DNA from: Gammaproteobacteria bacterium
GTDB taxonomy: Bacteria > Pseudomonadota > Gammaproteobacteria > Xanthomonadales > SZUA-36
Direction of reading: 5' to 3'
DNA length: 64,000 bases
Assembly (NCBI GenBank): GCA_024277815.1
Contig: JAJRUM010000003.1
Coordinates: 62,001-126,000 of the forward strand
In this document: positions 45,305 to 57,569 of the stretch, in pieces
How the letters are laid out: each line of letters begins with the position of its first letter
Position numbering within the stretch: position 1 is the first letter of the stretch
The notes under the pieces: model-generated
The model's database searches: none
What the model was told of the DNA's origin: nothing
The model's input: the letters and a program-made list of their open reading frames with translations, nothing else
Program-made: the position numbers and the translations under genes

Positions 45305-47310
45305 CTTCCAGGAGCCATCGTGACCCACACTGCCAGGATACCGATCAGGCCGATAATCATGGCGAATGCATAGTCATACAAGAAACCGCTCTGCCAACGG
45401 CGTACCCGCGCAGCAAACCACTCAACTACCCGCGCCGCACCGTTAACCAGGCCATCATCAATAAAGCCAGCATCAGCCTTATGCCACAAGTTTCTGCCGA
45501 GCCTGACGCTGCCGCTCGCAAAAACCTTTTGATAGAACTCATCAAAGTAGTACTTGTTCTCCAGCAAACGATAAATAAACGGCATGCGCTTGCGGATGTT
45601 GTCGGCAATAGCAGGCCGGAACATGTATATCAGCGTGGATAAAGCAAAGCCGGCAATCATTAGCCAGAATGGAAGCGTATACAACGCATGCGTGGCCATG
45701 GCCGTCGCACCGTGGAAGTTCTCACCCAACTCGGCCAGAACATTGTTCTTTTCCAGCACCATGATGGAATCATCCAGCCAACCGCCGAACAGTACCGGCT
45801 CAATGGTGTACCAACCGATAAAGATGGATGGTATTGCGAGCAGTATCAAAGGCAGAGTAATCACCCAGGGTGATTCCTTAGGTGCGTGCGCCAACTGCCC
45901 ATCCGGGGGATGGTCACCAACATCCGCAACCACTTCAAAACGCTCCTTGCCATGGAATGTAAGGTACAAGAGTCTGAAGCTGTAAATCGCCGTAATCAGT
46001 ACGCCGGCCACAACCGCGAAGTACGCAACACCACTACCCCAGCGATGCGAATCGGCCACTGCTTCGATAATGGCATCCTTGGAATAAAAACCTGCAAAGA
46101 ACGGGAAGCCAATCAGCGCCAGCGTTCCTATCCAGGCGGTGATCCACGTTACCGGCATGTATTTCCTGAGGCCGCCCATGTAACGCATATCCTGCTGGTG
46201 GTGCATGGCGATAATGACCGAGCCCGCGCCGAGGAACAGCAGGGCTTTGAAAAATGCGTGCGTCATCAGGTGGAATATGGCTGCTGAATAGGCGGACGCT
46301 CCCAGTGCCACCGTCATGTAACCAAGCTGGGATAAGGTGGAATAGGCGATGACGCGTTTTACATCATTCTGTACGATGCCGATTAGCCCCATTGAAAGTG
46401 CTGTAAACGCACCGACCAGCATGACGAAACTTAATGCAGCATCACTGAACTCGAATATCGGTGACATTCTGGCCACCATGAAAATACCAGCTGTCACCAT
46501 TGTGGCCGCATGGATTAGTGCTGAAATCGGTGTCGGGCCTTCCATGGAATCAGGCAGCCAGACATGTAGTGGTGCCTGGGCCGATTTGCCCATGGCCCCG
46601 ATGAACAGGCACACACTGATGAAAGTCAGTATGTTCCACTCCATCCCTCCGGGGATGGATATCGTCTGGTCAACCATCGTTCCAGCCTGGCTGAACACTT
46701 CGGCATAGTCGAGCGTACCAAAGGTCATTAACACGGCTGCGATACCCAGCAGGAATCCAAAGTCACCCACGCGATTAACGAGAAAGGCCTTCAGGTTGGC
46801 AGCGATCGCAGATTCCTTTTTGAACCAGAAACCAATCAGCAGGTAAGAAACCAGCCCGACAGCTTCCCAACCGAAGAACAACTGCAGGAAGTTGTTGGAC
46901 ATCACCAACATCAACATGGCGAACGTAAACAGGGCGATATAGCTGAAGAAACGTTGGTAACCGGGGTCCTCACGCATGTAGCCAATGGTGTAAATGTGTA
47001 CCATCAGGGAAACAAACGTCACCACGCACATCATCAGCGAAGTCAGATGATCAACCAGAAACCCGATCTGGAAGCGAATACCGTCTGCAACCATCCACGT
47101 ATAAATACTGATATTGACCGTATCCAGCTGTCCACTGATCTGCTGTGACAGTATCCAGGCGGACAGGGCGAAAGACAGCCCAACGCCAAGTATGGTAACG
47201 ATATGTGAGCCGGCACGGCCCACCTGATGACGGAACAGTCCAGCCAGTACCGCCCCTGCCAATGGCAGTAGTGGTATCAGCAACAGCGTGGTTTGCAGAG
47301 ACATGCTCAT
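45301..47310 (-). CDS. nuoL: NADH-quinone oxidoreductase subunit L
   Basis: This 669-residue subunit is the distal antiporter-like pump of complex I with the long lateral helix. Conserved segments are [85 protein letters not shown] and [22 protein letters not shown]. The start overlaps the nuoK stop (ATGA). Confidence 0.97.
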   Translation of the reverse strand: MSMSLQTTLLLIPLLPLAGAVLAGLFRHQVGRAGSHIVTILGVGLSFALSAWILSQQISGQLDTVNISIYTWMVADGIRFQIGFLVDHLTSLMMCVVTFVSLMVHIYTIGYMREDPGYQRFFSYIALFTFAMLMLVMSNNFLQLFFGWEAVGLVSYLLIGFWFKKESAIAANLKAFLVNRVGDFGFLLGIAAVLMTFGTLDYAEVFSQAGTMVDQTISIPGGMEWNILTFISVCLFIGAMGKSAQAPLHVWLPDSMEGPTPISALIHAATMVTAGIFMVARMSPIFEFSDAALSFVMLVGAFTALSMGLIGIVQNDVKRVIAYSTLSQLGYMTVALGASAYSAAIFHLMTHAFFKALLFLGAGSVIIAMHHQQDMRYMGGLRKYMPVTWITAWIGTLALIGFPFFAGFYSKDAIIEAVADSHRWGSGVAYFAVVAGVLITAIYSFRLLYLTFHGKERFEVVADVGDHPPDGQLAHAPKESPWVITLPLILLAIPSIFIGWYTIEPVLFGGWLDDSIMVLEKNNVLAELGENFHGATAMATHALYTLPFWLMIAGFALSTLIYMFRPAIADNIRKRMPFIYRLLENKYYFDEFYQKVFASGSVRLGRNLWHKADAGFIDDGLVNGAARVVEWFAARVRRWQSGFLYDYAFAMIIGLIGILAVWVTMAPGR

Positions 47311-47612
47311 CCTTTCAGATCATCCAGTTCGGCGATATTAATGGTCTGCCGGTTACGGAACAGTACAACCAGGATGGCAAGGCCAATAGCCGCTTCTGCA
47401 GCTGCTACTGTCAGTATGAAGAATACGAACAGCTGACCATCAAGGTTGCCAAGAAAGCGCGAAAAAGCGACAAAATTCATATTTACCGCCAACAGCATCA
47501 GCTCGATACACATCAACAGAATGATGACGTTTTTGCGGTTGATAAATATGCCCGCCACACTGAGGCTGAAAAGTATTGCACCCAGAGTCAGAAAATGTGC
47601 CAGTGTCAGCAT
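47307..47612 (-). CDS. nuoK: NADH-quinone oxidoreductase subunit K
   Basis: The ATG at 47612 is preferred over the TTG at 47621 because GGGAGG lies about 9 nt upstream and the length becomes 101 residues, the family standard. Three membrane helices carry the conserved glutamates in [19 protein letters not shown] and [19 protein letters not shown]. It links the antiporter subunits to the membrane foot near NuoH. Confidence 0.96.
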   Translation of the reverse strand: MLTLAHFLTLGAILFSLSVAGIFINRKNVIILLMCIELMLLAVNMNFVAFSRFLGNLDGQLFVFFILTVAAAEAAIGLAILVVLFRNRQTINIAELDDLKG

Positions 47613-47617
47613 GCTGG

Positions 47618-48232
47618 TCAACCTCCCTGCGGCTTTTCGGATTTCATTTTAACCAGCCGGACGCTTTCGTCACGACGGGCCCTGACCTGCCTGGCAGGAT
47701 CCTGTATTTTTATCCCTGTGCGTTTTCTCAGGGTCAGCGCAATCGCGGCGATAATTGCCACCAGCAACACCACACCGGCCACTTCAAACGGCAGCAGGTA
47801 GTTGGTGTAAAGCAGCTCGCCAAGTGCCTGGGTATTGCTATGGCCTGCAGGGGTTGGAGGCGGCACCGGGAACAAATCAACACCGAAACGGCTCTTGCTC
47901 CAGATCACCATCAACAACTCCACTGCCATTGCGGCGGCCACCAGCAACGCGACCGGTAAATTCCTGATAAACCCTTCCTTCAGCGGCACCATATTGATGT
48001 CGAGCATCATGACCACGAACAGGAACAACACCATGACGGCACCGACGTACACAACAACCAGGATAATCGCCAGGAATTCTGCTTCCAAAAGCATCCAGAT
48101 CGCCGCTGCGCTGAAGAATGTCAGCACCAGGTACAAAGCGGCGTAAACCGGGTTGCGAACCGTAATGACCATGGTTGCCGCAAGCACCATTACCAGCGCA
48201 AAAGCATAAAATATTATTTGCTGAACAATCAT
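47618..48232 (-). CDS. nuoJ: NADH-quinone oxidoreductase subunit J
   Basis: This 204-residue membrane subunit has the conserved segment [36 protein letters not shown], which forms the pi-bulge helix of complex I, and five helices in all. The C-terminus is longer than the core and charged. It overlaps nuoI by 4 nt. Confidence 0.96.
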   Translation of the reverse strand: MIVQQIIFYAFALVMVLAATMVITVRNPVYAALYLVLTFFSAAAIWMLLEAEFLAIILVVVYVGAVMVLFLFVVMMLDINMVPLKEGFIRNLPVALLVAAAMAVELLMVIWSKSRFGVDLFPVPPPTPAGHSNTQALGELLYTNYLLPFEVAGVVLLVAIIAAIALTLRKRTGIKIQDPARQVRARRDESVRLVKMKSEKPQGG

Positions 48233-48720
48233 CGGTAAGCCGCATCCTTCTTACGGTTTTCTGCAATTTCGGCTTCAAAACGGTCACCGACGGCCAGCAA
48301 TTTTTCCTTGGTCATGATGCTTTCATCACGATTCTCGAAGTGGTACTCGAGGAACCCGGTTTCGACAATCGAATCAACCGGGCAGGACTCTTCGCAAAAG
48401 CCACAGAAAATACATTTGAATAGATCAATTTCGTAAAGTGTTGTACGACGACTGCCATCTCCGCGCCGGGTCGAATCAATCGTGATGGCCAGCGCCGGGC
48501 AAACTGCCTCACATAACTTACAGGCAATGCAACGTTCCTCCCCATTGGGGTAACGACGCAAAGCATGCAACCCGCGAAAACGGTTTGATTTTGGGGTTTT
48601 CTCTTCCGGATAATTTATCGTAAATTTTGGCCGGAAAAAGTAGCGCATGGTCACGCTCAGACCTGCGAGCAACTACAGCAACATCAGACTGCGGAAATAT
48701 TCGATGACCCGTTTCATCAT
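48229..48720 (-). CDS. nuoI: NADH-quinone oxidoreductase subunit I with an in-frame amber codon
   Basis: The natural start is the ATG at 48720, which overlaps the nuoH stop (TGATG) and reads [15 protein letters not shown]. Codon 16 is TAG (48673-48675), after which the frame continues [18 protein letters not shown]. In homologues this position is the Glu of a conserved LLxELLxGL motif, so GAG to TAG is the simplest explanation. The remaining frame is intact, with [12 protein letters not shown] and [14 protein letters not shown] binding the N6a/N6b clusters. Translation could restart at TTG 48672 or ATG 48648, but no Shine-Dalgarno is seen. The change may be a sequencing error, a real lesion, or low-level readthrough. 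Confidence 0.85.
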
Positions 48721-49784
48721 CAGGCTCCCTTCACCACGATACCGAACACAGTCAATACGGCCGCGAACATGACCCAAACCAGCGTAATCGGAATAAACAC
48801 TTTCCAGCCCAGCCGCATGATCTGGTCATAGCGATAGCGCGGGAACGTAGCCCGATACCATAAAAACATGAACATGAAGACAACCGTTTTAGCCAGGAAC
48901 CAAAGGATACTGCCCTCAGCCAGGAAGGTGTCGCCCAGTACCGGCACACCCTCAAATGGAGACAGCCAGCCACCGGCAAACAAGATTGCCGTCAGACCCG
49001 AAATCAGAATCATATTGGCGTATTCAGCCAGGAAGAAAACTGAGAATGCGGCACCTGAATACTCTACATGGAAGCCGGCCACAATCTCTGACTCACCTTC
49101 AGCGACATCGAATGGTGCACGGTTGGTCTCGGCCAGGCCGGAGATCATGTAAATAACAAATAACGGCAGCAGCGGCAGCCAGTACCAGTCGAATACGCCA
49201 CCTTGCTGAGCCAGCACAATTTCCCGCAGGTTAAGCGTTCCCGCCAGAATCAGGACACCCACCAGCGACAGCCCCATGGAAATTTCATAGGAAACAGATT
49301 GTGCCGCCGAGCGCATGGCGCCCAGGAAAGCATACTTGGAGTTGGATGCCCAACCAGCAATGATGACGCCATACACACCCAGTGATGTGAGCGCCAATAT
49401 ATACAAAAGACCTGCGTCAACATCAGCCAACACCAGGAAATCATTGAATGGTATGACCGCCCAGGCTGCAAATGCGGGTGCCAGAGTTATGACCGGCGCC
49501 AACACGAACAGGAAACGGTTGGCCTTGGCGGGCAGGATGAGCTCTTTCAACAGCAGCTTGAACACATCAGCGAATGGCTGGATAAGGCCCAGTGGCCCAA
49601 CCCGGTTGGGGCCAATGCGAATTTGCATCGCACCGATCACCTTGCGCTCAAAGTAGGTGTAGAAAGCAACCGCTGTAATCAAAGGAAGTGTAATGACCAC
49701 GATCTTCAGCAAGGTCCAGATGATGTAGTTTGACTGAATCCAGGCGAACCCCGTTTCGAGCAGATTGATGACTGTGTCAAACAT
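48720..49784 (-). CDS. nuoH: NADH-quinone oxidoreductase subunit H
   Basis: This 354-residue membrane subunit forms the quinone chamber with NuoB and NuoD. Diagnostic segments are [61 protein letters not shown], and [27 protein letters not shown]. The ATG overlaps the last base of the nuoG stop. Confidence 0.97.
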   Translation of the reverse strand: MFDTVINLLETGFAWIQSNYIIWTLLKIVVITLPLITAVAFYTYFERKVIGAMQIRIGPNRVGPLGLIQPFADVFKLLLKELILPAKANRFLFVLAPVITLAPAFAAWAVIPFNDFLVLADVDAGLLYILALTSLGVYGVIIAGWASNSKYAFLGAMRSAAQSVSYEISMGLSLVGVLILAGTLNLREIVLAQQGGVFDWYWLPLLPLFVIYMISGLAETNRAPFDVAEGESEIVAGFHVEYSGAAFSVFFLAEYANMILISGLTAILFAGGWLSPFEGVPVLGDTFLAEGSILWFLAKTVVFMFMFLWYRATFPRYRYDQIMRLGWKVFIPITLVWVMFAAVLTVFGIVVKGA

Positions 49785-52186
49785 CAGACGGCCTCCACCT
49801 TGATCGGCCCAAAGCTGTCACCCAGGCCACTCGCAACTACAGTCGCACTCTTGAGCCACACAGTGCCGACAGGCAACTCGCTACAAACTCGTAGCGGCAA
49901 AGTGATACTGCCGCCCGCCTGGCTGACACGGGCCTGTTGGCCATCTGCCAATGCCAGTTCAGCAGCGTCAGCTGCATTCAGGCCAACAAAATCATTTTGT
50001 GCAGCTGCAGTCTGTTGCAAAAACTCAGAACGCCGGCACAGTGCATCGACAGAATACATCGCTACTTCACCCGCGCGGTGCAGACCTTCGGCCTGCTGCG
50101 GAGCAGACAACCCGGCCTCAGCCAGATCGACTTCGGCCGACGAACTGCCCGCCTGATCAAATTCTGTCAGCATTTCCTGCTGCACTTCAGCCCGGGTCAC
50201 TTGAGAAAAACCGTCCAGTTCAAGCTCGGCGCCCAGTCGACGTAAGATTTTCCAGCCTGATTTTGCCTGGCCCGAAACAGTGCCTGCCGGTTCGGAGTCA
50301 AAAGCCTGACCATCAAGCGTAAAGAACAGGCCTTCCGCTTCTGCCGCCGGTGCCAGTGGCAAAATGACGTCAGCATGAGCCTTCAAGCCGGTGCTGGCAA
50401 AAGCAGACACGGCCACGACCCGCTCTGCGGATGACAGTGCTTTGTCAGCCAACGCCGGATTGGCCAGATCAAACTCCGGCTCAACGGCCCAAAGCAAGTA
50501 ACCCTTGACCGGGTTCACCAGCATCTCGCGGGCATTCAAGCCGCTTTCTACCGTGCTTCGTGCCGGACCCTGGCCCGGTAAGGCACCTGCCATGGCGGCG
50601 CCGGTGGCGTTGCCACCGTGGGTGACGATATTCAGCACCGCACCCGTGGAAACCGCAATCCAGCGACACAATGTTCGCAGCCAGGCGGCATCAACATGGG
50701 CCTGAGCGGCTTGCCCCAGTAACAACATGCTATTGGCTTCATTTTTTAACGCTTCAGCGATAGCCATATGCACCTCGGTAACCCGGGCTTCGTTACACAC
50801 CGTTTGCAAGTTTGCAGGCAATGCTTTGGCGCTGATATCAGACACTGCGCTGGCGACAGCAGCCAATTCCATAACCATATTCTGTGGCGCAACAACCAGC
50901 GAGTTTGTCAGGCCAAAGTTAAAATTCCAGGCCAGCGGGTTGATGGCACTGATCCTGGTGCCATTACGCCAGGCCTTACGTACACGTTGGCCCAATATAG
51001 GGGCTTCCTGTCGAATATTGCTGCCAACCAGCAGCAGCGTGTCAGCACTATCAATCGCTGCCATGGGCGCTGCGAAAGCAGTCGTCCGGCTCATTGATTT
51101 GTCATCGCTGAAATCCTGCTCCCGCAGACGATAGTCGATATTCTGGCAATCCAGGCCACGCGCCAGTCGCTGAGCAAGATAGTATTCTTCAGTGGCGACG
51201 CTCGCTGACATCAGGACGCCCAACTGTTCACCGCCATGGCTGGTAACCGTTGAGCGCAACGCCTCGGCAGCAACCCGAATACCTTCATCCCAGGAAACGG
51301 TTTGCCAGTCGCCATCAACCTTGATCATCGGCTCCAGCACCCTGTCGTCCGCGTTCAGGCCAAAATGGGAATAGCGGTCACGGTCTGACAACCAGGTTTC
51401 ATTGGTAGATTCACACTCCCGGGGTACGGCGCGCATTACACGACCGCGACGGATGTGATACCACAAGCTGGACCCCACACCATCATGCGCTGCGATGGAA
51501 GGCTTCGCGACCAACTCCCAGGCACGTGCGGAATAACGAAATGGCTTGTTGGTCAGTGCGCCGACCGGACATAAATCTATAACGTTACCGGATAATTCTG
51601 AATCTACACCTTGTTCAAGACTGGTGCCGATAGAAGAGCGGTCGCCACGGCCAAACATGCCCAACTCACTGGTGCCGGCAATTTCTTCCAGAAAACGTAC
51701 GCAACGGGTACATTGAATGCAACGGGTCAGGTCAGTCTGTACCAACGGGCCGATATCATGATCGGCCACCACACGTTTACGCTCAACGAAGCGGGACACG
51801 GAACGGCCATAACCCACGGCCTGATCCTGCAGCTCGCACTCGCCGCCCTGGTCACAGATCGGGCAGTCCAGCGGGTGGTTGATCAGCAGGAACTCCATCA
51901 CGCCATGCTGTGCATCCAGCGCGCGGCGTGAGTGGGTATAGACTTTCATGCCATCCATTACCGGTGTGGCACAGGCAGGCATCGGCTTGGGTGCTTTCTC
52001 AACATCAACCAGGCACATACGGCAGTTGGCTGCGATGCTCAGCTTGCTGTGATAACAGAACCTCGGAATACTGATACCAGCCTTATCCGTTGCCTCAATA
52101 ATCATTGAGTTTTTAGGCACCTCCATTGCAATGCCATCAACTTCGATGTTCACCATTTCGGTGCCATTGGCTGGCTGCGTGCTCAT
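49784..52186 (-). CDS. nuoG: NADH-quinone oxidoreductase subunit G
   Basis: This 800-residue peripheral subunit starts with a [2Fe-2S] ferredoxin domain ([36 protein letters not shown]). It continues with [24 protein letters not shown] and [20 protein letters not shown], which bind the [4Fe-4S] clusters. A molybdopterin-oxidoreductase-like domain without the cofactor completes it. Sequence in the second half ([21 protein letters not shown]) fits this subunit in proteobacteria. It overlaps nuoF by 4 nt. Confidence 0.96.
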   Translation of the reverse strand: MSTQPANGTEMVNIEVDGIAMEVPKNSMIIEATDKAGISIPRFCYHSKLSIAANCRMCLVDVEKAPKPMPACATPVMDGMKVYTHSRRALDAQHGVMEFLLINHPLDCPICDQGGECELQDQAVGYGRSVSRFVERKRVVADHDIGPLVQTDLTRCIQCTRCVRFLEEIAGTSELGMFGRGDRSSIGTSLEQGVDSELSGNVIDLCPVGALTNKPFRYSARAWELVAKPSIAAHDGVGSSLWYHIRRGRVMRAVPRECESTNETWLSDRDRYSHFGLNADDRVLEPMIKVDGDWQTVSWDEGIRVAAEALRSTVTSHGGEQLGVLMSASVATEEYYLAQRLARGLDCQNIDYRLREQDFSDDKSMSRTTAFAAPMAAIDSADTLLLVGSNIRQEAPILGQRVRKAWRNGTRISAINPLAWNFNFGLTNSLVVAPQNMVMELAAVASAVSDISAKALPANLQTVCNEARVTEVHMAIAEALKNEANSMLLLGQAAQAHVDAAWLRTLCRWIAVSTGAVLNIVTHGGNATGAAMAGALPGQGPARSTVESGLNAREMLVNPVKGYLLWAVEPEFDLANPALADKALSSAERVVAVSAFASTGLKAHADVILPLAPAAEAEGLFFTLDGQAFDSEPAGTVSGQAKSGWKILRRLGAELELDGFSQVTRAEVQQEMLTEFDQAGSSSAEVDLAEAGLSAPQQAEGLHRAGEVAMYSVDALCRRSEFLQQTAAAQNDFVGLNAADAAELALADGQQARVSQAGGSITLPLRVCSELPVGTVWLKSATVVASGLGDSFGPIKVEAV

Positions 52187-53478
52187 GCAGCTTTCCCCTT
52201 TCCGTCGTCGACGATTGAGCGACCATGCTCAACGTAATACTCAAATTCACTCCAGAACTCGCGCAGGAAACCTTGCACCGGCCAGGCAGCAGCCTCGCCA
52301 AAGGCACAGATTGTATGGCCTTCTATTTGCCCTGCTGCCGATTTCAACAATTCCAGATCCTCAGGCTTGCCATTACCATCAACAATTCTCTGTAAAACCC
52401 GATGCATCCAGCCAGTACCTTCGCGGCACGGTGTACATTGCCCGCAAGACTCCATGTGATAAAAACGTGAAATCCGCGTACAGGCCCGAACCATGCAAGT
52501 GGTTTCATCCATAACAATGACAGCACCGGAGCCAAGGCCTGAACCGGCCTTACCCAATGCGTCATAGTCCATCGTCATATCCATCATCACGTCAGCAGGC
52601 AGCACCGGCATGGATGAGCCGCCGGGTATCACACCTTTAAGCGCATTGCCGTTACGTACACCGCCAGCCATTTCCAGCAACTCGCTAAATGGAGTGCCCA
52701 GCGGAACCTCATAATTACCCGGCTTGTTCACATGCCCGGATACTGAAAACACCTTGGGGCCACCATTATTGGGCAGGCCAATATTCAGGAACCACTCTCC
52801 GCCGTTGCGCATGATGTGCGGCACCGAAGCCAGGGTTTCCGTGTTGTTAATCGTTGATGGTTTGCCATACAAACCAAAATTGGCGGGAAAAGGTGGTTTG
52901 AAGCGTGGCTGACCCTTTTTACCTTCCAGCGACTCCATCAGTGCCGTTTCTTCGCCACAAATGTACGCACCGGCACCCAGTACGCCATATATATCCATAT
53001 CCACACCGCTACCAAACAGATCCTTACCCAGCAGGCCGGCGGCATAGGCTTCTTTCAGGGCTGCTTCAAAACGTTCGAAAGGCTCATGGTGAAACTCTCC
53101 GCGCAGGTAGTTATAACCGACCGTGGCGCCCATGGAATACGCAGCGATGGCCATGCCTTCGATAACCGCGTGGGGGTTGTAACGCAGGATATCGCGGTCA
53201 TGGCAGGTGCCTGGCTCGGACTCATCCGAATTACACAACAGATATTTCTGTCCAGGTGCTGAACGCGGCATAAAGCTCCACTTCAGCCCGGTCGGAAAGC
53301 CAGCCCCACCCCGTCCACGCAAAGCCGAAGCCTTGACGGTATCAATGATCTCAACAGGGTCGGTTTTCTCAGCCAGTATTTTTTTCCAGGCCTGGTAGCC
53401 ATCAATGGCCAGGTAAGTATCCAGCGACCATGGTTGTTCAGCATCAAGCGTAGTGAATACGACGTTATGTGCAGCCAT
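52183..53478 (-). CDS. nuoF: NADH-quinone oxidoreductase subunit F
   Basis: This 431-residue subunit oxidises NADH. It shows the NADH/FMN site segments [19 protein letters not shown] and [50 protein letters not shown], and the [4Fe-4S] ligand motif [16 protein letters not shown] plus a later Cys in [13 protein letters not shown]. It lies in the peripheral arm with NuoE and NuoG. Confidence 0.98.
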   Translation of the reverse strand: MAAHNVVFTTLDAEQPWSLDTYLAIDGYQAWKKILAEKTDPVEIIDTVKASALRGRGGAGFPTGLKWSFMPRSAPGQKYLLCNSDESEPGTCHDRDILRYNPHAVIEGMAIAAYSMGATVGYNYLRGEFHHEPFERFEAALKEAYAAGLLGKDLFGSGVDMDIYGVLGAGAYICGEETALMESLEGKKGQPRFKPPFPANFGLYGKPSTINNTETLASVPHIMRNGGEWFLNIGLPNNGGPKVFSVSGHVNKPGNYEVPLGTPFSELLEMAGGVRNGNALKGVIPGGSSMPVLPADVMMDMTMDYDALGKAGSGLGSGAVIVMDETTCMVRACTRISRFYHMESCGQCTPCREGTGWMHRVLQRIVDGNGKPEDLELLKSAAGQIEGHTICAFGEAAAWPVQGFLREFWSEFEYYVEHGRSIVDDGKGKAA

Positions 53479-53480
53479 GA

Positions 53481-53996
53481 CTAATCCAGCCCATCCAGAA
53501 TTTTATCAATCTTGTCGGTGTCAAGATTCTCGTGGTAATGGCCATCAACCACCATCATTGGTGCACCGCAACAGGCCGCGAGACACTCTTCCTCAACCAC
53601 CAGTGTTATACGCTTGTCATCCGTGGTTTCACCCAGGGTAATGCCCAGTTTTTTCTCCACATGGCTGACGAGATCTTCCGCGCCATTGAGCCAGCAGGAG
53701 ATGTTGGTGCAAATATTAACCTTGTGCTTACCCACCGGTTTGGTGTCCAGCATGGAGTAGAAACTGGCCACCTCATACGCCCATACCGGGGGCAGATCGA
53801 GGTAGTCAGCAACCGCTTCAATAATATCTTTACTTAACCAGCCACCATTTTGATTCTGTGCGGCTATCAAAGCCTGAATTAATGCCGAACGCTTGTTTTC
53901 AGCCGGGAACTTCCCAACCCAATGATCAATTTCTTCGCGCGTAGACCCATCTAAAAGATCTTTCTTACCCGCAATGAATTCAGCTTTATGGCTCAT
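53481..53996 (-). CDS. nuoE: NADH-quinone oxidoreductase subunit E
   Basis: This 171-residue thioredoxin-like subunit binds the N1a [2Fe-2S] cluster. The ligands are in [14 protein letters not shown] and [15 protein letters not shown]. The N-terminal helical part reads [32 protein letters not shown], typical of the 24-kDa subunit. The start overlaps the nuoD stop (TGATG). Confidence 0.97.
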   Translation of the reverse strand: MSHKAEFIAGKKDLLDGSTREEIDHWVGKFPAENKRSALIQALIAAQNQNGGWLSKDIIEAVADYLDLPPVWAYEVASFYSMLDTKPVGKHKVNICTNISCWLNGAEDLVSHVEKKLGITLGETTDDKRITLVVEEECLAACCGAPMMVVDGHYHENLDTDKIDKILDGLD

Positions 53997-55249
53997 CAGC
54001 GATCCACCTCACCAAAGACGATATCCAGTGTGCCCATGATGGCTACGACATCTGCCAGCATATGCCCCTTCACTAACTCACCCATGGAAGAAAGGTGTGC
54101 GAATCCAGGTGCTCTCATATGGACACGGAATGGTTTATTTGCGCCATCGGACACCACGTAACATCCAAATTCACCTTTGGGCCCTTCAACCGCCGCGTAA
54201 ACCTCACCTTTGGGCACGCTATAACCCTCGGTAAACAGCTTGAAGTGGTGGATCAAGGCTTCCATGTCATCCTTCATCTCTTCACGGGTTGGCGGTATAA
54301 CTTTGAAATTCTTCAGCATCACGTGGCCAGGATTGGCGCGCAACCACTCCACGCACTGCAAGATGATTTTTGCCGACTGGCGCATCTCTTCGATACGTAC
54401 CAGGTAGCGATCGTAACAATCGCCATTGATGCCCACCGGAATGTCAAAGTCCATCTCGTGGTACATCGCATACGGCTGCTTCTTACGCAGATCCCACTCC
54501 ACTCCGGAACCACGCAACATGGGACCGGTAAAGCCCAGTTGCTGTGCCCGTTCGGGTGATACGACACCAATACCAACCGTACGCTGCTTCCAGATACGGT
54601 TGTCAGTCAACAGTGTCTCGTATTCGTCAACCTTGGATGGAAAGTCACTGGCAAACGCCTCGATGAAATCCAGCAGGCTGCCCTCGCGCCACTCATTCTT
54701 GCGCTTCAGGTTCTTGCCCTTGGTCCACGGAGACTCTTTGTACAATGGCACCGAATCGGGCAGGTCACGATAAACGCCACCGGGCCGGTAGTAGTTCGCA
54801 TGCATACGCGCACCGGACACTGCCTCGTACATATCCATGGTCATTTCACGTTCACGAAATGCGTAAATAAACATCGTCATCGCGCCCAGGTCTAGCCCGC
54901 TCGAACCAATCCACAGCATGTGATTGCCGATGCGTGTTATCTCATCAAACATGGTGCGGATATATTGCGCCCTGATGGGTGCTTCAATACCCAGCAACTG
55001 TTCAATGGCACGCACATAGGCGTGCTCGTTGCACATCATTGAGACGTAATCCAGCCGGTCCATAAAACCAATGGACTGGTTGAATGGTTTGCTCTCGATC
55101 AGTTTCTCGGTACCGCGGTGCAATAAACCGATATGCGGGTCTGCACGCATGACGGTCTCACCGTCCAGTTCCAGGACCAGCCTCAAAACACCGTGGGCCG
55201 CCGGATGCTGCGGCCCGAAATTCATCGTGTAGTTGCGAATTTCAGCCAT
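53996..55249 (-). CDS. nuoD: NADH-quinone oxidoreductase subunit D
   Basis: This 417-residue 49-kDa-type subunit begins [31 protein letters not shown], with the His of GPQHPAAHG at the quinone site. [14 protein letters not shown] and the C-terminal [35 protein letters not shown] are also diagnostic. NuoC and NuoD are separate genes here, unlike the fused form in E. coli. Confidence 0.98.
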   Translation of the reverse strand: MAEIRNYTMNFGPQHPAAHGVLRLVLELDGETVMRADPHIGLLHRGTEKLIESKPFNQSIGFMDRLDYVSMMCNEHAYVRAIEQLLGIEAPIRAQYIRTMFDEITRIGNHMLWIGSSGLDLGAMTMFIYAFREREMTMDMYEAVSGARMHANYYRPGGVYRDLPDSVPLYKESPWTKGKNLKRKNEWREGSLLDFIEAFASDFPSKVDEYETLLTDNRIWKQRTVGIGVVSPERAQQLGFTGPMLRGSGVEWDLRKKQPYAMYHEMDFDIPVGINGDCYDRYLVRIEEMRQSAKIILQCVEWLRANPGHVMLKNFKVIPPTREEMKDDMEALIHHFKLFTEGYSVPKGEVYAAVEGPKGEFGCYVVSDGANKPFRVHMRAPGFAHLSSMGELVKGHMLADVVAIMGTLDIVFGEVDR

Positions 55250-55251
55250 CT

Positions 55252-56001
55252 CTATTCTGCCCCGGGTGCCAGTGAGTCAGCCGCTTCATCTGCAGCCTTG
55301 TCAATATCATCAACCTTGTAGCGCGAGTCCTCGCGTATTACGCGCGGAACCAGTACACGGGGTGTAATCTCAACCGGTTCATAAACCACTCTGCCTTTCT
55401 CTTCGTCATACCGGACCGTGACATTCCCCACCAACGGGAAATCCTTGCGAAACGGGTGGCCTATAAAGCCGTAATCGGTCAGCAATCGCCGTAAATCTGG
55501 GTGGCCTTCAAAAACAATACCGAACAGGTCAAAGGTCTCACGCTCATACCAATTGGCCGAACTCCAGACATCACACAATGAAGGCACCATCGGCAGGCCT
55601 TCATCAGCAGCGAAAGTCGCCACGCTTATACGCACGTTATGGGTAATTGAAAGCAGGTGCACAACGACACTGTATCGCTGCTTGATTTCACTCGCTTCGG
55701 GCCGGCCGCTCCAGTCAAAACGCCCTGGGCCCAGGCCCTCAACGCCACGGCTGAAACCATCGTGCGTGGCATCTTTTGTCTGCCATTCTGACTGGCCGTA
55801 ACCGAGGAAATCGACCCCACACAGATCGGTTAGCTGGCTGAATGCAAAACGGGGGTCATCACGCAACGTGTGTGCCACTTCCAGCCACAGGTCTACAGGT
55901 AGCTGGATAGCCAACTGGCCGTTTGCAGACCTGGAAATTTCAATTCGTCCGGCGAAGCACTCTTCGAGATGTGCCGCCAGGTTGTTGCTTGCAGACATCA
56001 T
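55252..56001 (-). CDS. nuoC: NADH-quinone oxidoreductase subunit C
   Basis: The ATG at 56001 (or the adjacent one at 55998) lies behind GGTGA and gives 249 residues; the TTG at 56016 is less likely. The 30-kDa subunit motif is [53 protein letters not shown] charged C-terminal tail of about 40 residues follows. It contributes to the peripheral arm between NuoD and NuoI. Confidence 0.95.
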   Translation of the reverse strand: MMSASNNLAAHLEECFAGRIEISRSANGQLAIQLPVDLWLEVAHTLRDDPRFAFSQLTDLCGVDFLGYGQSEWQTKDATHDGFSRGVEGLGPGRFDWSGRPEASEIKQRYSVVVHLLSITHNVRISVATFAADEGLPMVPSLCDVWSSANWYERETFDLFGIVFEGHPDLRRLLTDYGFIGHPFRKDFPLVGNVTVRYDEEKGRVVYEPVEITPRVLVPRVIREDSRYKVDDIDKAADEAADSLAPGAE

Positions 56002-56005
56002 CAGG

Positions 56006-56551
56006 TCACCGCGCAATCGTATTGGTACGACGGATTTTTTTCTGCAACTGCAGGATGCCGTAAATCAGGGCCTCCGCTGTCGGCGGGCAACCCGGTACGT
56101 ACACATCCACCGGTATGATCCGGTCACAACCCCTCGTGACGGAATATGAATAATGGTAATAACCACCGCCATTGGCGCATGAACCCATAGAGATGACCCA
56201 TTTGGGGCCAGCCATCTGGTCATAAACTTTGCGCAGTGCAGGTGCCATTTTATTGACCAGCGTGCCGGCCACAATCATCACGTCTGACTGGCGTGGGCTG
56301 GGGCGGAATATAACCCCGAAGCGATCAAGGTCGTAGCGTGCTGCACCTGCCTGCATCATTTCTACTGCACAACAGGCAAGGCCGAAGGTTACCGGCCACA
56401 TGGAACCTGTCTGGGCCCAATTGATCAACGCATCGAGAGAAGTGGTGACAACACCACGGTCCAGCAGCGGGTTATTGTCTGCATTCGGCCTGAGAATATC
56501 ATCAATCTCACCCAGTTCAGCAGACCTGCCTGGGTACATAATGTCCATCAT
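56006..56551 (-). CDS. nuoB: NADH-quinone oxidoreductase subunit B
   Basis: The ATG at 56551 overlaps the nuoA stop (ATGA), giving 181 residues. The N2 [4Fe-4S] cluster ligands are in [30 protein letters not shown] and [21 protein letters not shown]. This subunit passes electrons to quinone. The N-terminal extension before [21 protein letters not shown] is of ordinary length. Confidence 0.97.
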   Translation of the reverse strand: MMDIMYPGRSAELGEIDDILRPNADNNPLLDRGVVTTSLDALINWAQTGSMWPVTFGLACCAVEMMQAGAARYDLDRFGVIFRPSPRQSDVMIVAGTLVNKMAPALRKVYDQMAGPKWVISMGSCANGGGYYHYSYSVTRGCDRIIPVDVYVPGCPPTAEALIYGILQLQKKIRRTNTIAR

Positions 56552-56904
56552 TCCCACTCGAGCGCACCCCTCTTCCAGACAACAATATAGCCAATGACCA
56601 ATTCGACAACGAAGACAAACATCGCAACCAGGCCGAATGCACCGAGGCTATCAAGCGCGGCCGCCCAGGGCAGAAAAAATGCGATTTCAAGATCGAAAAT
56701 AATAAACAGTATCGCTACCAGGTAGTAACGCACATCGAATTTGGTGCGGGAGTCTTCGAAGGCCTCGAAGCCGCATTCATAGGGTGATAATTTATCAGCA
56801 CTTGGCCTATTGGGACCGAACAGGCCACCGATAGTGACCAGCGCAACACCAATGACTGTTGAAATAATCAGGAAAATCAGAATTGGCAGGTATTGTGCAA
56901 GCAT
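56548..56904 (-). CDS. nuoA: NADH-quinone oxidoreductase subunit A
   Basis: The ATG at 56904 has CTGGAGT upstream and gives 118 residues; the longer frame to 56958 is not supported. The three-helix subunit shows [43 protein letters not shown]. It is the first gene of the nuo operon, and the transcript probably starts between it and tRNA-Leu or further upstream at secG. Confidence 0.97.
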   Translation of the reverse strand: MLAQYLPILIFLIISTVIGVALVTIGGLFGPNRPSADKLSPYECGFEAFEDSRTKFDVRYYLVAILFIIFDLEIAFFLPWAAALDSLGAFGLVAMFVFVVELVIGYIVVWKRGALEWE

Positions 56905-56970
56905 ACTCCAGTCTCGATTTTCGGATGATTCCCGGCATTCAAGCTGGTTGTCACCCACATTAATTTAAAT

Positions 56971-57055
56971 TGGTGCCCAAGGCCGGACTCGAACCGGCAC
57001 GACTTTCGCCACTACCCCCTCAAGATAGCGTGTCTACCAATTCCACCACTTGGGC
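56971..57055 (-). tRNA. tRNA-Leu (anticodon GAG)
   Basis: This 85-nt class II tRNA has acceptor stem GCCCAAG/CTTGGGC, D arm with GGTAGACACG, anticodon stem CTATC/GGTAG with loop TTGAGGG (anticodon GAG), a long variable arm and encoded CCA. It lies between secG and nuoA, matching the common tpiA-secG-tRNA-Leu order. Confidence 0.96.
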
Positions 57056-57072
57056 AATTCTTTTTCGCTACC

Positions 57073-57543
57073 TCAGGACCCGCCATCGTCAGTTGCTGCA
57101 GAATCATCTGTAGTCCCTGCTGCGGGCTCTATAGCGGGTAAATCATTTTCACTACTATCAGTTGCCGGCTGCGCAATCACTGAATCAACGGTTGGTATAT
57201 CCGAAGAAACGGCTGACTCAACCATCGGAGGTAAATCTGCAGCGGCTCGCTCAATCGCCTGCTCAACAGCTGGCGTTGACGCGACCACACCCAGGTCAGT
57301 CTCGGGTTCCAGGCTCATACGTGAGGCCATCACCGCCATAGACAGACTGATCAGGCAAAACAATGTAGCCAGCACCCAGGTACTCCGCGACAGGAAATTG
57401 CCTGCACCGCGAGCCCCGAAGACAGTACCGGAGGCACCACTGCCGAATGCGGCGCCAGCAGTTGCGCCAGCACCCTTCTGAATCAGGATAAAAGCAATCA
57501 TTGCAATGGCAATGAGTACATGAAATATATTAAAAACCTGCAT
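57073..57543 (-). CDS. secG: Protein translocase subunit SecG
   Basis: This 156-residue protein begins with the SecG core: MQVFNIFHVLIAIAMIAFILIQKGAGATAGAAFGSGASGTVFGARGAGNFLSRSTWVLATLFCLISL. That is two membrane helices flanking the conserved Gly/Ala/Ser loop. The C-terminal half (about 75-156) is a long acidic, Ala/Ser-rich tail, which varies in the family. It assists SecA-driven export in the inner membrane. It follows tpiA on the same strand. Confidence 0.95.
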   Translation of the reverse strand: MQVFNIFHVLIAIAMIAFILIQKGAGATAGAAFGSGASGTVFGARGAGNFLSRSTWVLATLFCLISLSMAVMASRMSLEPETDLGVVASTPAVEQAIERAAADLPPMVESAVSSDIPTVDSVIAQPATDSSENDLPAIEPAAGTTDDSAATDDGGS

Positions 57544-57569
57544 AATTATTCCGTTCTCGTGCGCAGCCC

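Noticed and set aside
48673-48675. Recoding of TAG as an amino acid across the genome
   Set aside because: Several other genes here end normally at TAG, for example the S1/P1 nuclease and the beta-oxidation gene, so a general reassignment is unlikely.
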